Below are positions 43,048 to 53,159 of a stretch of DNA of 64,000 bases, piece after piece. Where the stretch lies: contig NZ_OY762555.1 of NCBI RefSeq assembly GCF_963666015.1, positions 1,178,001 to 1,242,000 of the forward strand, in the 5' to 3' direction. The position numbers and the translations under genes were made by a program. This stretch comes from an uncultured Sphaerochaeta sp. Lineage in GTDB: Bacteria; Spirochaetota; Spirochaetia; Sphaerochaetales; Sphaerochaetaceae. Position 1 is the stretch's first letter. Every line of letters begins with the position of its first letter. The notes beneath the pieces were generated by a model. The model did no database searches and was not told where the DNA came from. It saw only the letters and a list, made by a program, of their open reading frames with translations.

Positions 43048-43172
43048 ATGAAAAGTTACATAGAGAACAAAATATCTAACACACTGTTATATAACCATAT
43101 AGATAAAAACCCTTTGCATAGCGCAATGAGAGCAGTACACTACATATAGCCAGCACTCCTCTTGGAGGGTCC

Positions 43173-44069
43173 ATGCAAGATACAGTGATCAGGTGGTTAC
43201 TGGATGGAGATGTTTCCATTCAATACCTCACCCATACTACACTCCTCGCCAGTGAATCCTCAGTGGTCGAATCGCTCCAGAAAAGGATTGAGAGAGAGGG
43301 GTACGGAAAAAAACTACTCTCTTGCCAGACCGAAACAGGGCATTGGGGCCTCTGGTTCTATCAACCAAAATGGACCAGCACTCATTATACGCTCTATGCA
43401 TTGAGACAGCTCGGGATTCACCCAAGAGTAGAAGCTTGCAGGCAGATGGTAAAAAGAACATTTGATGAGTGTATGCTCTCTTGTGGTGGTATGAACTTGG
43501 CGAAGAGGACCATGCCAAGTGACATTGCCATCGATGGCATGTTCTTGGACTATGCAGCCTACTTCTGCCCAGATGATGATCGAGTTGAAAGCCTTGTCAC
43601 CTACCTCCTTTCACAGAAAAAACCACAGGGAGGCTATAGCTGGAACTATGATTCTCCCATAGGAGACCCACACACAACCATCTGTGTGATCGAAGGATTT
43701 CTCTCCTATCTTGAACAGGGAGTACAGAACCATACCCAGCTCGTTCAACAGGCTGTACAGGACGCCATAACGTTTATTATCGACCACAACCTGTTCTGGG
43801 ATGATGACAAACGCTATCAAAAACTCACCTATCCTCACTACTACCACTATGACATACTTCGCTTCCTTGTAGCTGCCTCACGTTTCAACTACCCTCGCGA
43901 CAAACGTCTGAACCATGCACTTCTGTGGCTTAAAACCAAAGAAAAGGATGGGGTCTGGGAACTTGAATATATACACCCTGGTGCAGTCCATTTGGTGTAT
44001 GAACAAAAACGTGAAAAAAGCCGGTTCATTACCTGCAAAGCACGCTCTGTCCTGCAAACATATGGGTAG
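43173..44069 (+). CDS. Hypothetical protein with prenyltransferase-like alpha/alpha repeats
   Basis: 298 residues, no signal peptide. Segments such as GHWGLWFYQPKWTSTHYTLYAL, YLLSQKKPQGGYSWN and HALLWLKTKEKDGVWEL are spaced like the QW-type helical repeats of the prenyltransferase/squalene-hopene-cyclase fold, but the DxDD or zinc-site residues of the known enzymes were not found. Function unknown; a binding or hydrolase role is as likely as a cyclase. TTGGAGGG precedes the ATG. It lies between the agl-type operon and the P-type ATPase gene. Confidence 0.65.
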   Translation: MQDTVIRWLLDGDVSIQYLTHTTLLASESSVVESLQKRIEREGYGKKLLSCQTETGHWGLWFYQPKWTSTHYTLYALRQLGIHPRVEACRQMVKRTFDECMLSCGGMNLAKRTMPSDIAIDGMFLDYAAYFCPDDDRVESLVTYLLSQKKPQGGYSWNYDSPIGDPHTTICVIEGFLSYLEQGVQNHTQLVQQAVQDAITFIIDHNLFWDDDKRYQKLTYPHYYHYDILRFLVAASRFNYPRDKRLNHALLWLKTKEKDGVWELEYIHPGAVHLVYEQKREKSRFITCKARSVLQTYG

Positions 44070-44158
44070 AATTGCATTGGTTCCCTATATCAGTAACGTT
44101 TTGCCTGCATTTTACTCTCATGCTATACTTTCGCCATCCACAATGAAGGGGGAAGCAA

Positions 44159-46837
44159 TTGCAAAATCTGGAAAAGGGACCCTATGCATACAACGAACAA
44201 GAGCTCATAGAAACACTCACTACTGATGAAAAAGAGGGTCTTACCCCAGAAGAAGCCAAGAGGCGATTTGATGAATACGGCCCCAATTCGATTGAGTCAG
44301 GGTCGAAAGTCTCTGCTTGGAAAATACTTCTAGCAAACCTCAATAACATTATCGTCTACCTACTCATGGTCGCCGGTGCTGTAGCCTTCATCATGGGAGA
44401 TACGGTAGAGGGAATAGCAATTATTATCGCCATTCTCATTGCAGTCCTTTCCGGATTCATCAGCGAATACAAGGCCCAGAAATCTGTGGAATCTCTGCAG
44501 AATATGGTTAAAACCACCGCCAAGGTCATTCGTGGTGGCTCTCTCACTGAAATTGAGTCCTCAGGTCTTGTTATTGGTGACTTGGTATATATCGAAGAGG
44601 GTGATTCCATCACCATTGATGGCCGTCTGACCAGCACGAAAAACTTTGCTACCAACGAATCGGCGTTGACCGGGGAATCAGAGGCAATAGACAAGGATAC
44701 GCTGACTATAGACGAGCAGGATGTCCCGATCGGGGACAGAAAGAACATGGTGCACGCTGGCACCGCAGCCACAAGGGGCAATGCCTATGCCATTGTTACC
44801 GGTACCGGCATGAACAGCGAGTTGGGACGAATCAGTTCCATGCTCGAGGAAGAAGAACAGTCCGATACCCCATTGGAAAAACAGCTCAACACCCTGGGAA
44901 AATCCTTGATGCTGATCTCTTTTGCAGTAGCAGCGATTGTGACCATTACAGGGATTATCACCGGCAGAGAGCTCTATGAGATGATCAAGATAGGTATCAT
45001 TCTAGCGATTGCTGCAGTACCCGAAGCACTCCCTGCTGTATCCACCATCACCCTCGCTTTGGGAATGAGAACCATGGCAAATCATAATGCCTTGGTGAAG
45101 AGCCTCCGTGCGGTGGAGACCTTGGGCTCGACTACCGTAATCTGTACCGACAAAACAGGTACCCTTACAGAGAATCAGATGACGGTCACGCATATGCACC
45201 TTAAGGATGGATCTGTCTATACGGTTACAGGCAAAGGATATGAACCAGAGGGAACATTCTCAAACGACGATGGTGAAATTGATCCATCAGAATATGATTC
45301 CTTGCAGGAGTTCATGCTTGCTGGCGCCTTTTCCAGTAACGCAACGCTGGTGAAGGAAGAGACCTACTCCATCGTAGGAGATCCTACCGAAGGTGCATTA
45401 GTCGTTTTAGGAAGAAAAGCTTCAATCGACAGGAAGGAGAAGGAAGATGGAGCATGGGAACGTATCGGGGAGATTCCATTCGACTCTAAAACCAAGTATA
45501 TGGCAACCGTCTACCAACAAAACAACAGAGAGAAAACCCTGTTCATCAAGGGTGCTCCCGATGTCCTGATTGATATGAGTGGAATGGACCAGAAAGAAAA
45601 ACAATTGCTCCAGGAAGCCAATGAAACACTTGCAAGTGAAGGTCTACGTGTCCTTGCAGTCGGAAAGTTGCCTGGGTATCAGGGAGATGGATCAGCACAG
45701 GCAATGCAAGATGCCCTGCAACAAGGTTTCACCATCTTAGGTCTCGCCGGTATCATTGATCCTCCTCGTGAGGATGTAAAACAAGCGATTCAGGAAGCCA
45801 GGGAAGCAGGCATCCGCGTCATCATGATCACCGGTGATCATCCAAAGACCGCAGGTATTATCGCGGGGCGTATAGGAATGGATGTTTCAGGTGAGGTTAT
45901 CACCGGAAAGGAGATGGACCAGATGAGTGAGGATGAGCTTGCAGAGAAAATCAAGAACACGTCCCTCTTTGCCCGGGTCTCTCCGGAGAATAAATTGCAA
46001 ATTGTCAGGGCCCTGAAGATCGATGAAGAAATAACCGCAATGACCGGAGATGGGGTGAATGATGCCCCTGCACTCAATGGTGCTGACATCGGAGTGGCTA
46101 TGGGAATACGAGGAACCGAGGTCGCCAAGGAAGCATCGGACATGATCCTTACCGATGACCGCTTCTCTACCATTGTCGATGCAGTGAAAGAGGGGAGAGT
46201 TATTTTCGACAATATCGAAAAATTCATCTACTTCCTTTTCTCCTGCAACTTCATTGAGATTTTCGTGGTATTCATCTCCATCATGCTGGGACTGCCAATG
46301 CCAATCGTTGCCCTGCAAATCCTTTGGCTGAATCTGGTGGTTGATGTCTTGCCGGCAATGTCCCTTGCATGGGAACCAGGGGAGCCGGGAGTGATGAAAC
46401 GAAAACCAAGGGACCCAAGGCGAGGAATCATAAACCGTTCATTCGCAATGGGAGTCCTTGGAAATGGAGCCGTGATCAGCTTGGGATCACTCACTGTATT
46501 TATGCTTTCCCTTGCCATGGGATGGGAGATACGAGTCGCACAGACCATAACCTTCACCACTATGGCCTTTGGTCAGTTGGCACACATTTTCAATGTAAGG
46601 GAGAAGGAGTCTTTCGGTTTGGATCGGAGCATCTTTAAAAACCGGTTCCTGATCTTGGCTCTCATTTTCTCGGTATTCTTGCAGTTACTCGCCATTTATA
46701 TTCCACTGCTAAGTAACGTGCTTGGCACCACGGCACTTAATTTGGCCCAATGGTTATTCGTACTTGCAGGATCCTTGTTCCCTCTATTGATCATCCAGAC
46801 AGAGAGAGCCATCAAGAGACGTATACAGAAATCATAG
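44159..46837 (+). CDS. P-type cation-transporting ATPase (Ca2+/P2 type)
   Basis: 892 residues from a TTG at 44159 with AGGGGGA at the right distance; a nearby ATG at 44143 is out of frame. Landmarks in order: N-terminal cation-ATPase domain (1-75), actuator TGES (171-174), membrane motif PEALP (288-292), phosphorylation site ICTDKTGTLTENQ with Asp331, nucleotide-binding KGAPDVLI, and the hinge MTGDGVNDAPALNGADIGVAMG. About ten membrane segments. This is the P2 group of bacterial Ca2+ or Na+/K+-like pumps; the transported ion is not certain. Monocistronic, ended by the terminator at 46866-46906. Confidence 0.93.
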   Translation: MQNLEKGPYAYNEQELIETLTTDEKEGLTPEEAKRRFDEYGPNSIESGSKVSAWKILLANLNNIIVYLLMVAGAVAFIMGDTVEGIAIIIAILIAVLSGFISEYKAQKSVESLQNMVKTTAKVIRGGSLTEIESSGLVIGDLVYIEEGDSITIDGRLTSTKNFATNESALTGESEAIDKDTLTIDEQDVPIGDRKNMVHAGTAATRGNAYAIVTGTGMNSELGRISSMLEEEEQSDTPLEKQLNTLGKSLMLISFAVAAIVTITGIITGRELYEMIKIGIILAIAAVPEALPAVSTITLALGMRTMANHNALVKSLRAVETLGSTTVICTDKTGTLTENQMTVTHMHLKDGSVYTVTGKGYEPEGTFSNDDGEIDPSEYDSLQEFMLAGAFSSNATLVKEETYSIVGDPTEGALVVLGRKASIDRKEKEDGAWERIGEIPFDSKTKYMATVYQQNNREKTLFIKGAPDVLIDMSGMDQKEKQLLQEANETLASEGLRVLAVGKLPGYQGDGSAQAMQDALQQGFTILGLAGIIDPPREDVKQAIQEAREAGIRVIMITGDHPKTAGIIAGRIGMDVSGEVITGKEMDQMSEDELAEKIKNTSLFARVSPENKLQIVRALKIDEEITAMTGDGVNDAPALNGADIGVAMGIRGTEVAKEASDMILTDDRFSTIVDAVKEGRVIFDNIEKFIYFLFSCNFIEIFVVFISIMLGLPMPIVALQILWLNLVVDVLPAMSLAWEPGEPGVMKRKPRDPRRGIINRSFAMGVLGNGAVISLGSLTVFMLSLAMGWEIRVAQTITFTTMAFGQLAHIFNVREKESFGLDRSIFKNRFLILALIFSVFLQLLAIYIPLLSNVLGTTALNLAQWLFVLAGSLFPLLIIQTERAIKRRIQKS

Positions 46838-46865
46838 CTTATCTTTAATTTTATTGGAAAGAAAC

Positions 46866-46906
46866 AACAAGCCCCCGCTATATGGTTGTACAGTCGGGGG
46901 TTTGTT
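46866..46906. terminator. Bidirectional terminator between P-type ATPase and his operon
   Basis: AACAAGCCCCCG (46866-46877) pairs with CGGGGGTTTGTT (46895-46906), one G.T, loop 17 bases. T-rich on the plus strand, TTGTTGTTTC on the minus strand, so it can end both the ATPase and his transcripts. Confidence 0.8.
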
Positions 46907-46923
46907 TGGTGGAATTGGCGGTA

Positions 46924-47532
46924 CTATCTACTGTGTCTTCCCTTGAGAATCTCAACAACTTCACTCAACCGTACTTCCTTCTGGGTAAGGAGCACCAGGA
47001 AGTGGTAGAGAAGATCTGCAGATTCTCCGAGGAACAGGTCCTTGTTGTCATCCTTGCTCTCAATGATGAGCTCAACTGCCTCTTCCCCTACTTTCTGTGC
47101 AATCTTGTTGATGCCTCTACTGAAGAGATGGTTGGTGTAGGAACCTTCCTGAGGGAATTCACGGCGGTCATGGATAACCTGCTCAAGGTAGAATAAGAAG
47201 TCGGTCGCTGGAATTTTTTCAGGGTTATTTTCCTCTGCAAAACAGGTATCACTTCCAGTGTGGCACACCGGTCCAGTGGGTATTGCCTTGATCAGGAGGG
47301 TGTCATGGTCACAATCCTCAATAATATCCCTGACCTCAAGATAATTTCCACTGGTCTCCCCTTTCGTCCAAAGCGTATTGCGACTTCTGGACCAGAAGGT
47401 GACAAGGCCACGGTCACGGGTAATCTTGAGCGACTCATCGCTCATATAACCGAGCATCAATACCTTGTTTGTCACAGCATCCTGGATAATTGCGGGAACC
47501 AATCCACCCTGTTTTTCGAAATCAAGAGCCAT
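46924..47532 (-). CDS. hisIE: Bifunctional phosphoribosyl-AMP cyclohydrolase/phosphoribosyl-ATP pyrophosphatase
   Basis: 202 residues from the ATG at 47532, nine bases after GGAG; an ATG at 47541 sits directly on that site. HisI (cyclohydrolase) covers residues 1-108 with the metal-binding DCDHDTLLI and PVCHTGSDTCF; HisE (pyrophosphatase) covers about 112-202 with GINKIAQKVGEEAVELIIES. It catalyses steps two and three of histidine synthesis. The fusion is common. Last gene of the his operon. Confidence 0.96.
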   Translation of the reverse strand: MALDFEKQGGLVPAIIQDAVTNKVLMLGYMSDESLKITRDRGLVTFWSRSRNTLWTKGETSGNYLEVRDIIEDCDHDTLLIKAIPTGPVCHTGSDTCFAEENNPEKIPATDFLFYLEQVIHDRREFPQEGSYTNHLFSRGINKIAQKVGEEAVELIIESKDDNKDLFLGESADLLYHFLVLLTQKEVRLSEVVEILKGRHSR

Positions 47533-47551
47533 ATAATCCATCTCCTTACTA

Positions 47552-48328
47552 CTACTTACGCATAGTTATACCATGTTGTTCAAGAAAAATCTTCAACTCT
47601 GGGATATCAATTTCATGAAAATGAAAGATGGAGGCTGCCAAGGCAGCATCAGCCTTGCCATCGGTGAATACTTCATGAAAATGGTCCATCGTCCCAGCCC
47701 CTCCGCTCGCAATGACAGGGATTCCCACTGCCTCAGAAACGCGACGGGTCAGATCTATAGCAAAACCGCCCTTCACCCCGTCATGTTCCATACTGGTAAG
47801 CAGAATTTCTCCTGCTCCCCTTTCATATGCTTCCTTCGCCCAAGAGATAACATCCAGCCCAGTTCCTTTTCTCCCACCATGGACGTAGACCTCCCAACCT
47901 TCTTCCATTCCCCGGTCAAAGGCAGGATTCCTTCTTGCATCAATGGCACAGACCACACATTGACTGCCAAAACGCAGAGCGAGTTCATCGATGACCTCTG
48001 CTTTTGCCACGGCCTGGCTATTGATGGAGATCTTGTCGGCGCCGCTGTCAAGGAGAGATGCTACGTCTGCCTCATTCCTGATGCCACCACCAACGGTAAA
48101 AGGAATGCCGATATGGTCGGCAATACTTCTTACCAAGGATCGGAACGTTGACCGGTTCTCAACCGTTGCCGTGATATCGAGAAACGTCAGTTCATCCGCA
48201 CCACAGCGACTGTAGGCTTGGGCCAGTTCCACCGCATCCCCAGCATCACGCAAGTTCACGAAATTGACCCCTTTTACCGTACGTCCATCACGTACATCAA
48301 GACAGGGAATGATTCGTTTTGCCAACAT
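47552..48328 (-). CDS. hisF: Imidazole glycerol phosphate synthase, cyclase subunit
   Basis: 258 residues from the ATG at 48328 (GGGGAGGAATAG upstream), starting with the canonical [15 protein letters not shown]; an upstream ATG would overlap hisA. TIM barrel with catalytic Asp11 in CLDV and the second Asp in VVCAIDARR. Works with HisH to turn PRFAR and ammonia into imidazole glycerol phosphate and AICAR. One base separates it from the hisA stop. Confidence 0.97.
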   Translation of the reverse strand: MLAKRIIPCLDVRDGRTVKGVNFVNLRDAGDAVELAQAYSRCGADELTFLDITATVENRSTFRSLVRSIADHIGIPFTVGGGIRNEADVASLLDSGADKISINSQAVAKAEVIDELALRFGSQCVVCAIDARRNPAFDRGMEEGWEVYVHGGRKGTGLDVISWAKEAYERGAGEILLTSMEHDGVKGGFAIDLTRRVSEAVGIPVIASGGAGTMDHFHEVFTDGKADAALAASIFHFHEIDIPELKIFLEQHGITMRK

Positions 48329-48329
48329 G

Positions 48330-49052
48330 CTATTCCTCCCCGAAGGCTGCAAGCTCTTCGATGGTAATTTTGCCTTCATAGATTGCCTTACCGATGATCG
48401 CCCCCGATAAGCCTGCTTCCTGTAAGTCCTGTAGGTCTTGCAGGGTGGTTATACCACCTGATGCAATAAGATGAAGATCGTCTCGATCTTTTAAAAGTGT
48501 ACGATACAGATCAAGCGAAGGGCCACTGAGCATTCCATCCTTGGCAATATCTGTACAGATTACCTGATAGAGGCCCTGACTACGGTACAGGTCGATGAAG
48601 GCTGCAACTTCCTGGTCACTCCCTTCAGTCCACCCCGCACTCTGGACCATTCCATTCTTGGCATCGGCTCCAAGGATCAAGCGATCACAACCGAACTCCT
48701 CAATCCAAGAGATCAACAGCGAGGGATTCTTCACGGCAACAGAGCCACAGGTCACCTTGCTTGCCCCACTGGAAAATGCTGCTTCGAGGTCTTCACTCCG
48801 TTTGATTCCCCCACCAAAATCGATGATCAGATTGGTGTTGCTTGCAATACGCTCAAGGCTCTTCAGGTTGACAATGCCTTTCCCTTTAGCCCCATCAAGG
48901 TCCACAACATGCAAGTAACGAAGATTGGCATCCTCGAACTGCTTTGCAAGATCAAGTGGATCGGAAGCATAAATCTTTTTCGATGCATAGTCGCCTTGGG
49001 TGAGGCGGACTGCTTTCCCGTCAATAATATCGATAGCAGGGATGATATGCAT
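48330..49052 (-). CDS. hisA: ProFAR isomerase
   Basis: 240 residues, TIM barrel of the HisA/HisF family. Catalytic Asp8 in [10 protein letters not shown] and the second Asp in [10 protein letters not shown]; phosphate-binding FGGGIK and ASGGI. Fourth-step isomerase of the histidine pathway. Its ATG overlaps the hisH stop by one base. Confidence 0.97.
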   Translation of the reverse strand: MHIIPAIDIIDGKAVRLTQGDYASKKIYASDPLDLAKQFEDANLRYLHVVDLDGAKGKGIVNLKSLERIASNTNLIIDFGGGIKRSEDLEAAFSSGASKVTCGSVAVKNPSLLISWIEEFGCDRLILGADAKNGMVQSAGWTEGSDQEVAAFIDLYRSQGLYQVICTDIAKDGMLSGPSLDLYRTLLKDRDDLHLIASGGITTLQDLQDLQEAGLSGAIIGKAIYEGKITIEELAAFGEE

Positions 49053-49645
49053 TAGAGTTCCTCCAAAAATGTTCTCAGCAACTGTTCTCCTACATCCCCA
49101 CTCTTCTCAGGGTGGAACTGGCAACCATAGTAGTTATCCTTGTGTAGTACTGAAGAGAACACCTGCCCGCCATACTCTGTGCTTGCAATGGTTGCTTCAC
49201 AGAGGGGAACATAATAGCTATGTACAAAATAACACCAGGCCTCTTCCTTCAAACCTGAGAATAACCGGTCATTCCTGCACTGTAGGGTATTCCATCCCAT
49301 ATGGGGAATCTTATACTGAGGGGAAAGGGAAAACTTACGCGTTGGTATGGGGAAAATACCAAGTGTCTGGGTGTCATGCTCCTCACTGGTGGCACACATC
49401 AGTTGCATTCCCAGACAAATTCCCAAGAAGGGTTGTTTCAAGGAGGTAAGGACCGTATCGAGCCCTTTCTCACGAAGGTAAGCCATTGCCGTGGAGGCTT
49501 CTCCTACCCCAGGGAATATTACCTTGTCGGCAGTTGCCAGTCTTGTTGGGTCATCGGTAACCTCTGCTTCATAGGCAAGGCGGTGAAGTGCACAGAGTAC
49601 TGAGCGGGTATTCCCCGCATTATACTTTACGATTGCGATATTCAT
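49052..49645 (-). CDS. hisH: Imidazole glycerol phosphate synthase, glutaminase subunit
   Basis: 197 residues, class I glutamine amidotransferase. The triad is complete: Cys77 in GICLGMQ, His178 and Glu180 in CQFHPEKSG. It supplies ammonia to HisF. Overlaps hisB by four bases. Confidence 0.97.
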   Translation of the reverse strand: MNIAIVKYNAGNTRSVLCALHRLAYEAEVTDDPTRLATADKVIFPGVGEASTAMAYLREKGLDTVLTSLKQPFLGICLGMQLMCATSEEHDTQTLGIFPIPTRKFSLSPQYKIPHMGWNTLQCRNDRLFSGLKEEAWCYFVHSYYVPLCEATIASTEYGGQVFSSVLHKDNYYGCQFHPEKSGDVGEQLLRTFLEEL

Positions 49646-50769
49646 AGCATCCCCTTGGTTGTAGGCAGTTCCATCGAATATGGGTTTCGATGCACTGCCT
49701 CCTTGATAGCTCGTGCAAAAGCCTTGAAAAGAGCCTCACACTGGTGGTGGGCATTTCCATCGCTCACCTTGAGCGAAAGATTACATCCTGCACTATCACT
49801 GAAAGATTTGAAAAAGTGCTCTACCATCTCAGTGGGGAATGTCCCTATATACTCTCGCTTGAAGGAAACATCCCACTGGAGATACGGTCGTCCAGAAAAA
49901 TCCAGTGCCACCTGGGCAAGTACCTCATCCATGGGAAGGATCTCAGCACCGTAACGATGTATGCCTCGTTTATCTCCCAGTGCTTCGCGGAATGCCCCAC
50001 CTAAGGCGATGCCCACATCTTCCACCGTGTGGTGTTCATCCACCACAAGATCACCATGTGCATGGAGGTCCAAGTCACAACCACTGTGGCGAAGCACTTG
50101 TTCCAGCATGTGGTCAAAGAAAGGGATATGGGTATGGATGGAACCGAGGGAACCTCCATCAAGATTCAGCTTAAGTGAAATCTCCGTCTCTTTAGTTTTT
50201 CTTTCCAATCGTGCAATGCGTGGAGAGAGGTTGCTCTCATCAAGAAGGAAGGATGCAATGGCGGACCAGTTGTCGTTGACCAGGATACAGACCTCCTTGA
50301 GGTCATCCCCCAACTCTGCTGCTCTCGATTCATCGGCAAACCAGATAGCCTTACACCCAATATTCTTTGCGAGCTGTACATCAGTGAGACGATCCCCCAC
50401 CATAACTGAGTGCTCAAGGTCATAGTTTCCATCCATGTACTCGGTGAGCATCCCTATCTCTGGCTTCCTTCCCGGGCAGTTATCCTCAGGCAATGAGTAA
50501 TCGATATGCTCGGCATCAAAGATAATGCCCTCCCCTTTCAGCGTCTCCATGATTCTCTGGTGGGGAATCTCAAAAGCTTCCTTTGGAAAGGATGGAGTTC
50601 CAACCCCATCCTGATTACTCACCATGGCAAAATACCAACTCCCATCCTTGCGAAGGCGGGAGAGGGAACCAAACACCCCTGGGATGTAGCGTATCTTCTC
50701 GAGGCTATCTACCTGCATTTCCTCAACAATGATTCCGTCCCGATCTAAAAACAGCACTCGCTTATGCAT
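49642..50769 (-). CDS. hisB: Bifunctional histidinol-phosphatase/imidazoleglycerol-phosphate dehydratase
   Basis: 375 residues from the ATG at 50769 (GGAGCG upstream inside the hisC end). Residues 1-165 are a HAD phosphatase (VLFLDRDGIIV with Asp9 and Asp11; SNQDGVG; VMVGDRLTDV), and 175-375 the dehydratase with EHHTVEDVGIALG at about 245-257 and a second HH motif (DGNAHHQCEALFKA). This is the enterobacterial-type fusion performing steps six and eight; many bacteria instead have a separate dehydratase and an unrelated phosphatase. Confidence 0.96.
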   Translation of the reverse strand: MHKRVLFLDRDGIIVEEMQVDSLEKIRYIPGVFGSLSRLRKDGSWYFAMVSNQDGVGTPSFPKEAFEIPHQRIMETLKGEGIIFDAEHIDYSLPEDNCPGRKPEIGMLTEYMDGNYDLEHSVMVGDRLTDVQLAKNIGCKAIWFADESRAAELGDDLKEVCILVNDNWSAIASFLLDESNLSPRIARLERKTKETEISLKLNLDGGSLGSIHTHIPFFDHMLEQVLRHSGCDLDLHAHGDLVVDEHHTVEDVGIALGGAFREALGDKRGIHRYGAEILPMDEVLAQVALDFSGRPYLQWDVSFKREYIGTFPTEMVEHFFKSFSDSAGCNLSLKVSDGNAHHQCEALFKAFARAIKEAVHRNPYSMELPTTKGML

Positions 50770-50770
50770 C

Positions 50771-51841
50771 TTAGCGCTCCTTGTATGCAGCCAATGCTGC
50801 CAGCAGTCTGTCATTCTCTTTTCTGCTTCCTATGGTAACTCTCAGGCAGTTTCCACAATGCAGCTCTTTACATCGATTACGCACAATGATACCCAGCCCA
50901 GCAAGATAGTGGTAGATTGAAAGAGCATCAGTCACACGAACAAGAAAGAAGTTTGCATCACTGGGGAATACAGTCTGCACACATGCAAGCGTTTTCAACT
51001 CCTCTTCCAAGCGTGCCCTCTCATCCTTGATAAGACTAAGTCCTCTCTCTACCTCACCAGCATTGCCAAGAGCCTTGAGTGCCAACTCCTGACTCGGAGT
51101 TCCTAGGTTATAGGGGTACTTCATACTTCTGAAAACGGATACCATCTCTTCGTCAGCCACAGCAATTCCAACCCTAGCACTGGCAAGAGCCCAACATTTG
51201 GAGAGGGTTCTGAGCACAACCAGGTTAGAATAGGAGTCCAACAACTCGACCGCGCTCTTCTTATCACTGAAATCATAATAGGCTTCATCAACTACGGTAA
51301 TGCCATCAAAAAGTTCACACACCTTCCTCACCTCGCTGAGGGGGAATGCATTTCCACTGGGGTTGTTTGGGCTGCAGATAAAGAGCACCTTAAGTCTTCC
51401 CTCCCCTTTTCTATTCTCCTTCTCTCTTTGCAAGAAGTCCACAAGAGAAGGATAGTCAATCTGGAAATCAGGTGTCAGTGGAACAGTGGAGATCCGTATA
51501 TCATTGATGTCTGCAAAGACCTTGTATGCACCATAGGTAGGGGGCATGAGCAAGATTGAGTCCTTTCCTGGTTCACAGAAACAACGTAACAGATTGTCAA
51601 TCAACTCATCACTGCCATTACCCAAAACAGTCTTCGAAAAAGGGAGGCCAAGCACCTCTTCGACCTTTTTGCGCACGGCAACCGAAAGAGGGTCTGGATA
51701 GCGGTTGGCATCTGTTTTCTCGACAAAATCCTGCCAATTCTCGTTCGCATCAAGATAGACCTCGGCTTCTCCGGTAAAATCATTACGCGCACAACTGTAT
51801 GGGGTTAAATTAGCGATATTCTTCCTCAGCAACTCTCTCAT
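50771..51841 (-). CDS. hisC: Histidinol-phosphate aminotransferase
   Basis: 356 residues, class I/II PLP fold. Typical segments: VYLDANENWQDF, GNGSDELIDNLLRCF, CSPNNPSGNAFP, and the PLP lysine in TLSKCWALASARVG. Converts imidazole-acetol phosphate to histidinol phosphate. Overlaps hisD by four bases and leaves one base before hisB. Confidence 0.96.
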   Translation of the reverse strand: MRELLRKNIANLTPYSCARNDFTGEAEVYLDANENWQDFVEKTDANRYPDPLSVAVRKKVEEVLGLPFSKTVLGNGSDELIDNLLRCFCEPGKDSILLMPPTYGAYKVFADINDIRISTVPLTPDFQIDYPSLVDFLQREKENRKGEGRLKVLFICSPNNPSGNAFPLSEVRKVCELFDGITVVDEAYYDFSDKKSAVELLDSYSNLVVLRTLSKCWALASARVGIAVADEEMVSVFRSMKYPYNLGTPSQELALKALGNAGEVERGLSLIKDERARLEEELKTLACVQTVFPSDANFFLVRVTDALSIYHYLAGLGIIVRNRCKELHCGNCLRVTIGSRKENDRLLAALAAYKER

Positions 51842-53151
51842 CTATCTCCTCCTAATCGGACTGCAACCGCATTTCGGTGAGCTCCCAGCTGCTCCTTTTC
51901 TGCCATACAGAGCAGGGTTGGTGCAAGAAAGGCAAGGCCTTCCTTGCTGATTTTCTGAACGGTAATTTTCTTGATGAATGAATCAGTACTCACCCCGCTG
52001 TACGAACGTGCCCATCCATTGGTGGGAAGAGTGTGATTTGTGCCGCTTGCATAATCCCCTGCACTCTCACAGGAGTAAGGTCCAAGGAACACCGATCCTG
52101 CGTTAACCACCTTTTCAAGCAATGCATCATCCTCCGCTTCTCCTAGATCGATGATCAGGTGTTCAGGGGCATATGCATTGACAATGTGTGCAGAGGCTGC
52201 CAGATCATCCACAATAAAAGCCCTGGAACCGGCAAGACTCTGCTCTAAAAAGGTTGTTCTCTGTAACTCGGTAAGTTGCTTGGCTATTGCTACTTCCACA
52301 CGATCGATAAAGGCATTCCCTTCTCTTTTTTCACCCTGCACAACAAGCATCGCCTGACTATCTCTTCCATGTTCTGCCTGGCTGAGCAGGTCACTAGCTA
52401 CAAAAGCTGGGTTGGAGGAAGGAGAGGCAACGACCATTACCTCACTCGGACCTGCTGGCATATCAATGGCACAGGTAGTACTACTTACCTGTACTTTTGC
52501 CTCGGTTACATACTGATTACCTGGTCCAAAGATTTTGTCCACTGATTTGATGGACTGAGTTCCATATGCCATGGCTGCAATAGCCTGAGCACCTCCCACT
52601 GCATAGATTTCCTTCACATTGCACAACTCTGCTGCATAGAGAATCGCTGGATGAATCGTTCCTTGTTTCCCTGGAGGGGTGCAGAGGACCACCTCTGGAC
52701 ACCCAGCCACCAAGGCTGGTATTGCCAACATCAAGACAGTGGAGAACAGCGGTGCGGTACCACCAGGGATATAGAGACCAACCCTATTCAGGGGAACAAC
52801 CTTCCTGGAGAGAGAGATACCTGAAGAAACCTCTACTTGCTCACCAGTGGGCATCTGCGCAGCATGGAAGCTGTGGATATTGTCATAGGCCTGGCGAAGA
52901 GCCCTCTTCAAGGTATCATCCACTTCTGCCACTGCTGTATTCTTCTCAATTTTGGATACGGAAAGGGATGTAAGGGTAACTCCATCAAACTCTGAAGCAA
53001 AACGAAAGAGGGCTGTATCGCCTTCCTCCTTCACTGCCTCCAGTATAGAGGAAACCTGTTTGGTTACCGACTGTGTAGTATCCAGATTCCGTGTAAGCAA
53101 CGTATTCAACTGCTCATCCGGTGGATTTTCATACCGCTGTAGAAAGGCCAT
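51838..53151 (-). CDS. hisD: Histidinol dehydrogenase
   Basis: 437 residues. NAD and zinc-dependent oxidation of histidinol to histidine. Signature motifs: YIPGGTAPLFSTVLMLAIPA, GPGNQYVTEAK, DMPAGPSEV, LLSQAEHG, and the catalytic NAYAPEHLII. Located eight bases after hisG. Confidence 0.97.
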   Translation of the reverse strand: MAFLQRYENPPDEQLNTLLTRNLDTTQSVTKQVSSILEAVKEEGDTALFRFASEFDGVTLTSLSVSKIEKNTAVAEVDDTLKRALRQAYDNIHSFHAAQMPTGEQVEVSSGISLSRKVVPLNRVGLYIPGGTAPLFSTVLMLAIPALVAGCPEVVLCTPPGKQGTIHPAILYAAELCNVKEIYAVGGAQAIAAMAYGTQSIKSVDKIFGPGNQYVTEAKVQVSSTTCAIDMPAGPSEVMVVASPSSNPAFVASDLLSQAEHGRDSQAMLVVQGEKREGNAFIDRVEVAIAKQLTELQRTTFLEQSLAGSRAFIVDDLAASAHIVNAYAPEHLIIDLGEAEDDALLEKVVNAGSVFLGPYSCESAGDYASGTNHTLPTNGWARSYSGVSTDSFIKKITVQKISKEGLAFLAPTLLCMAEKEQLGAHRNAVAVRLGGDR

Positions 53152-53159
53152 GATTCCCC

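Noticed and set aside
47573..48151. 192-codon plus-strand frame
   Set aside because: Antisense to hisF; hisF is certain.
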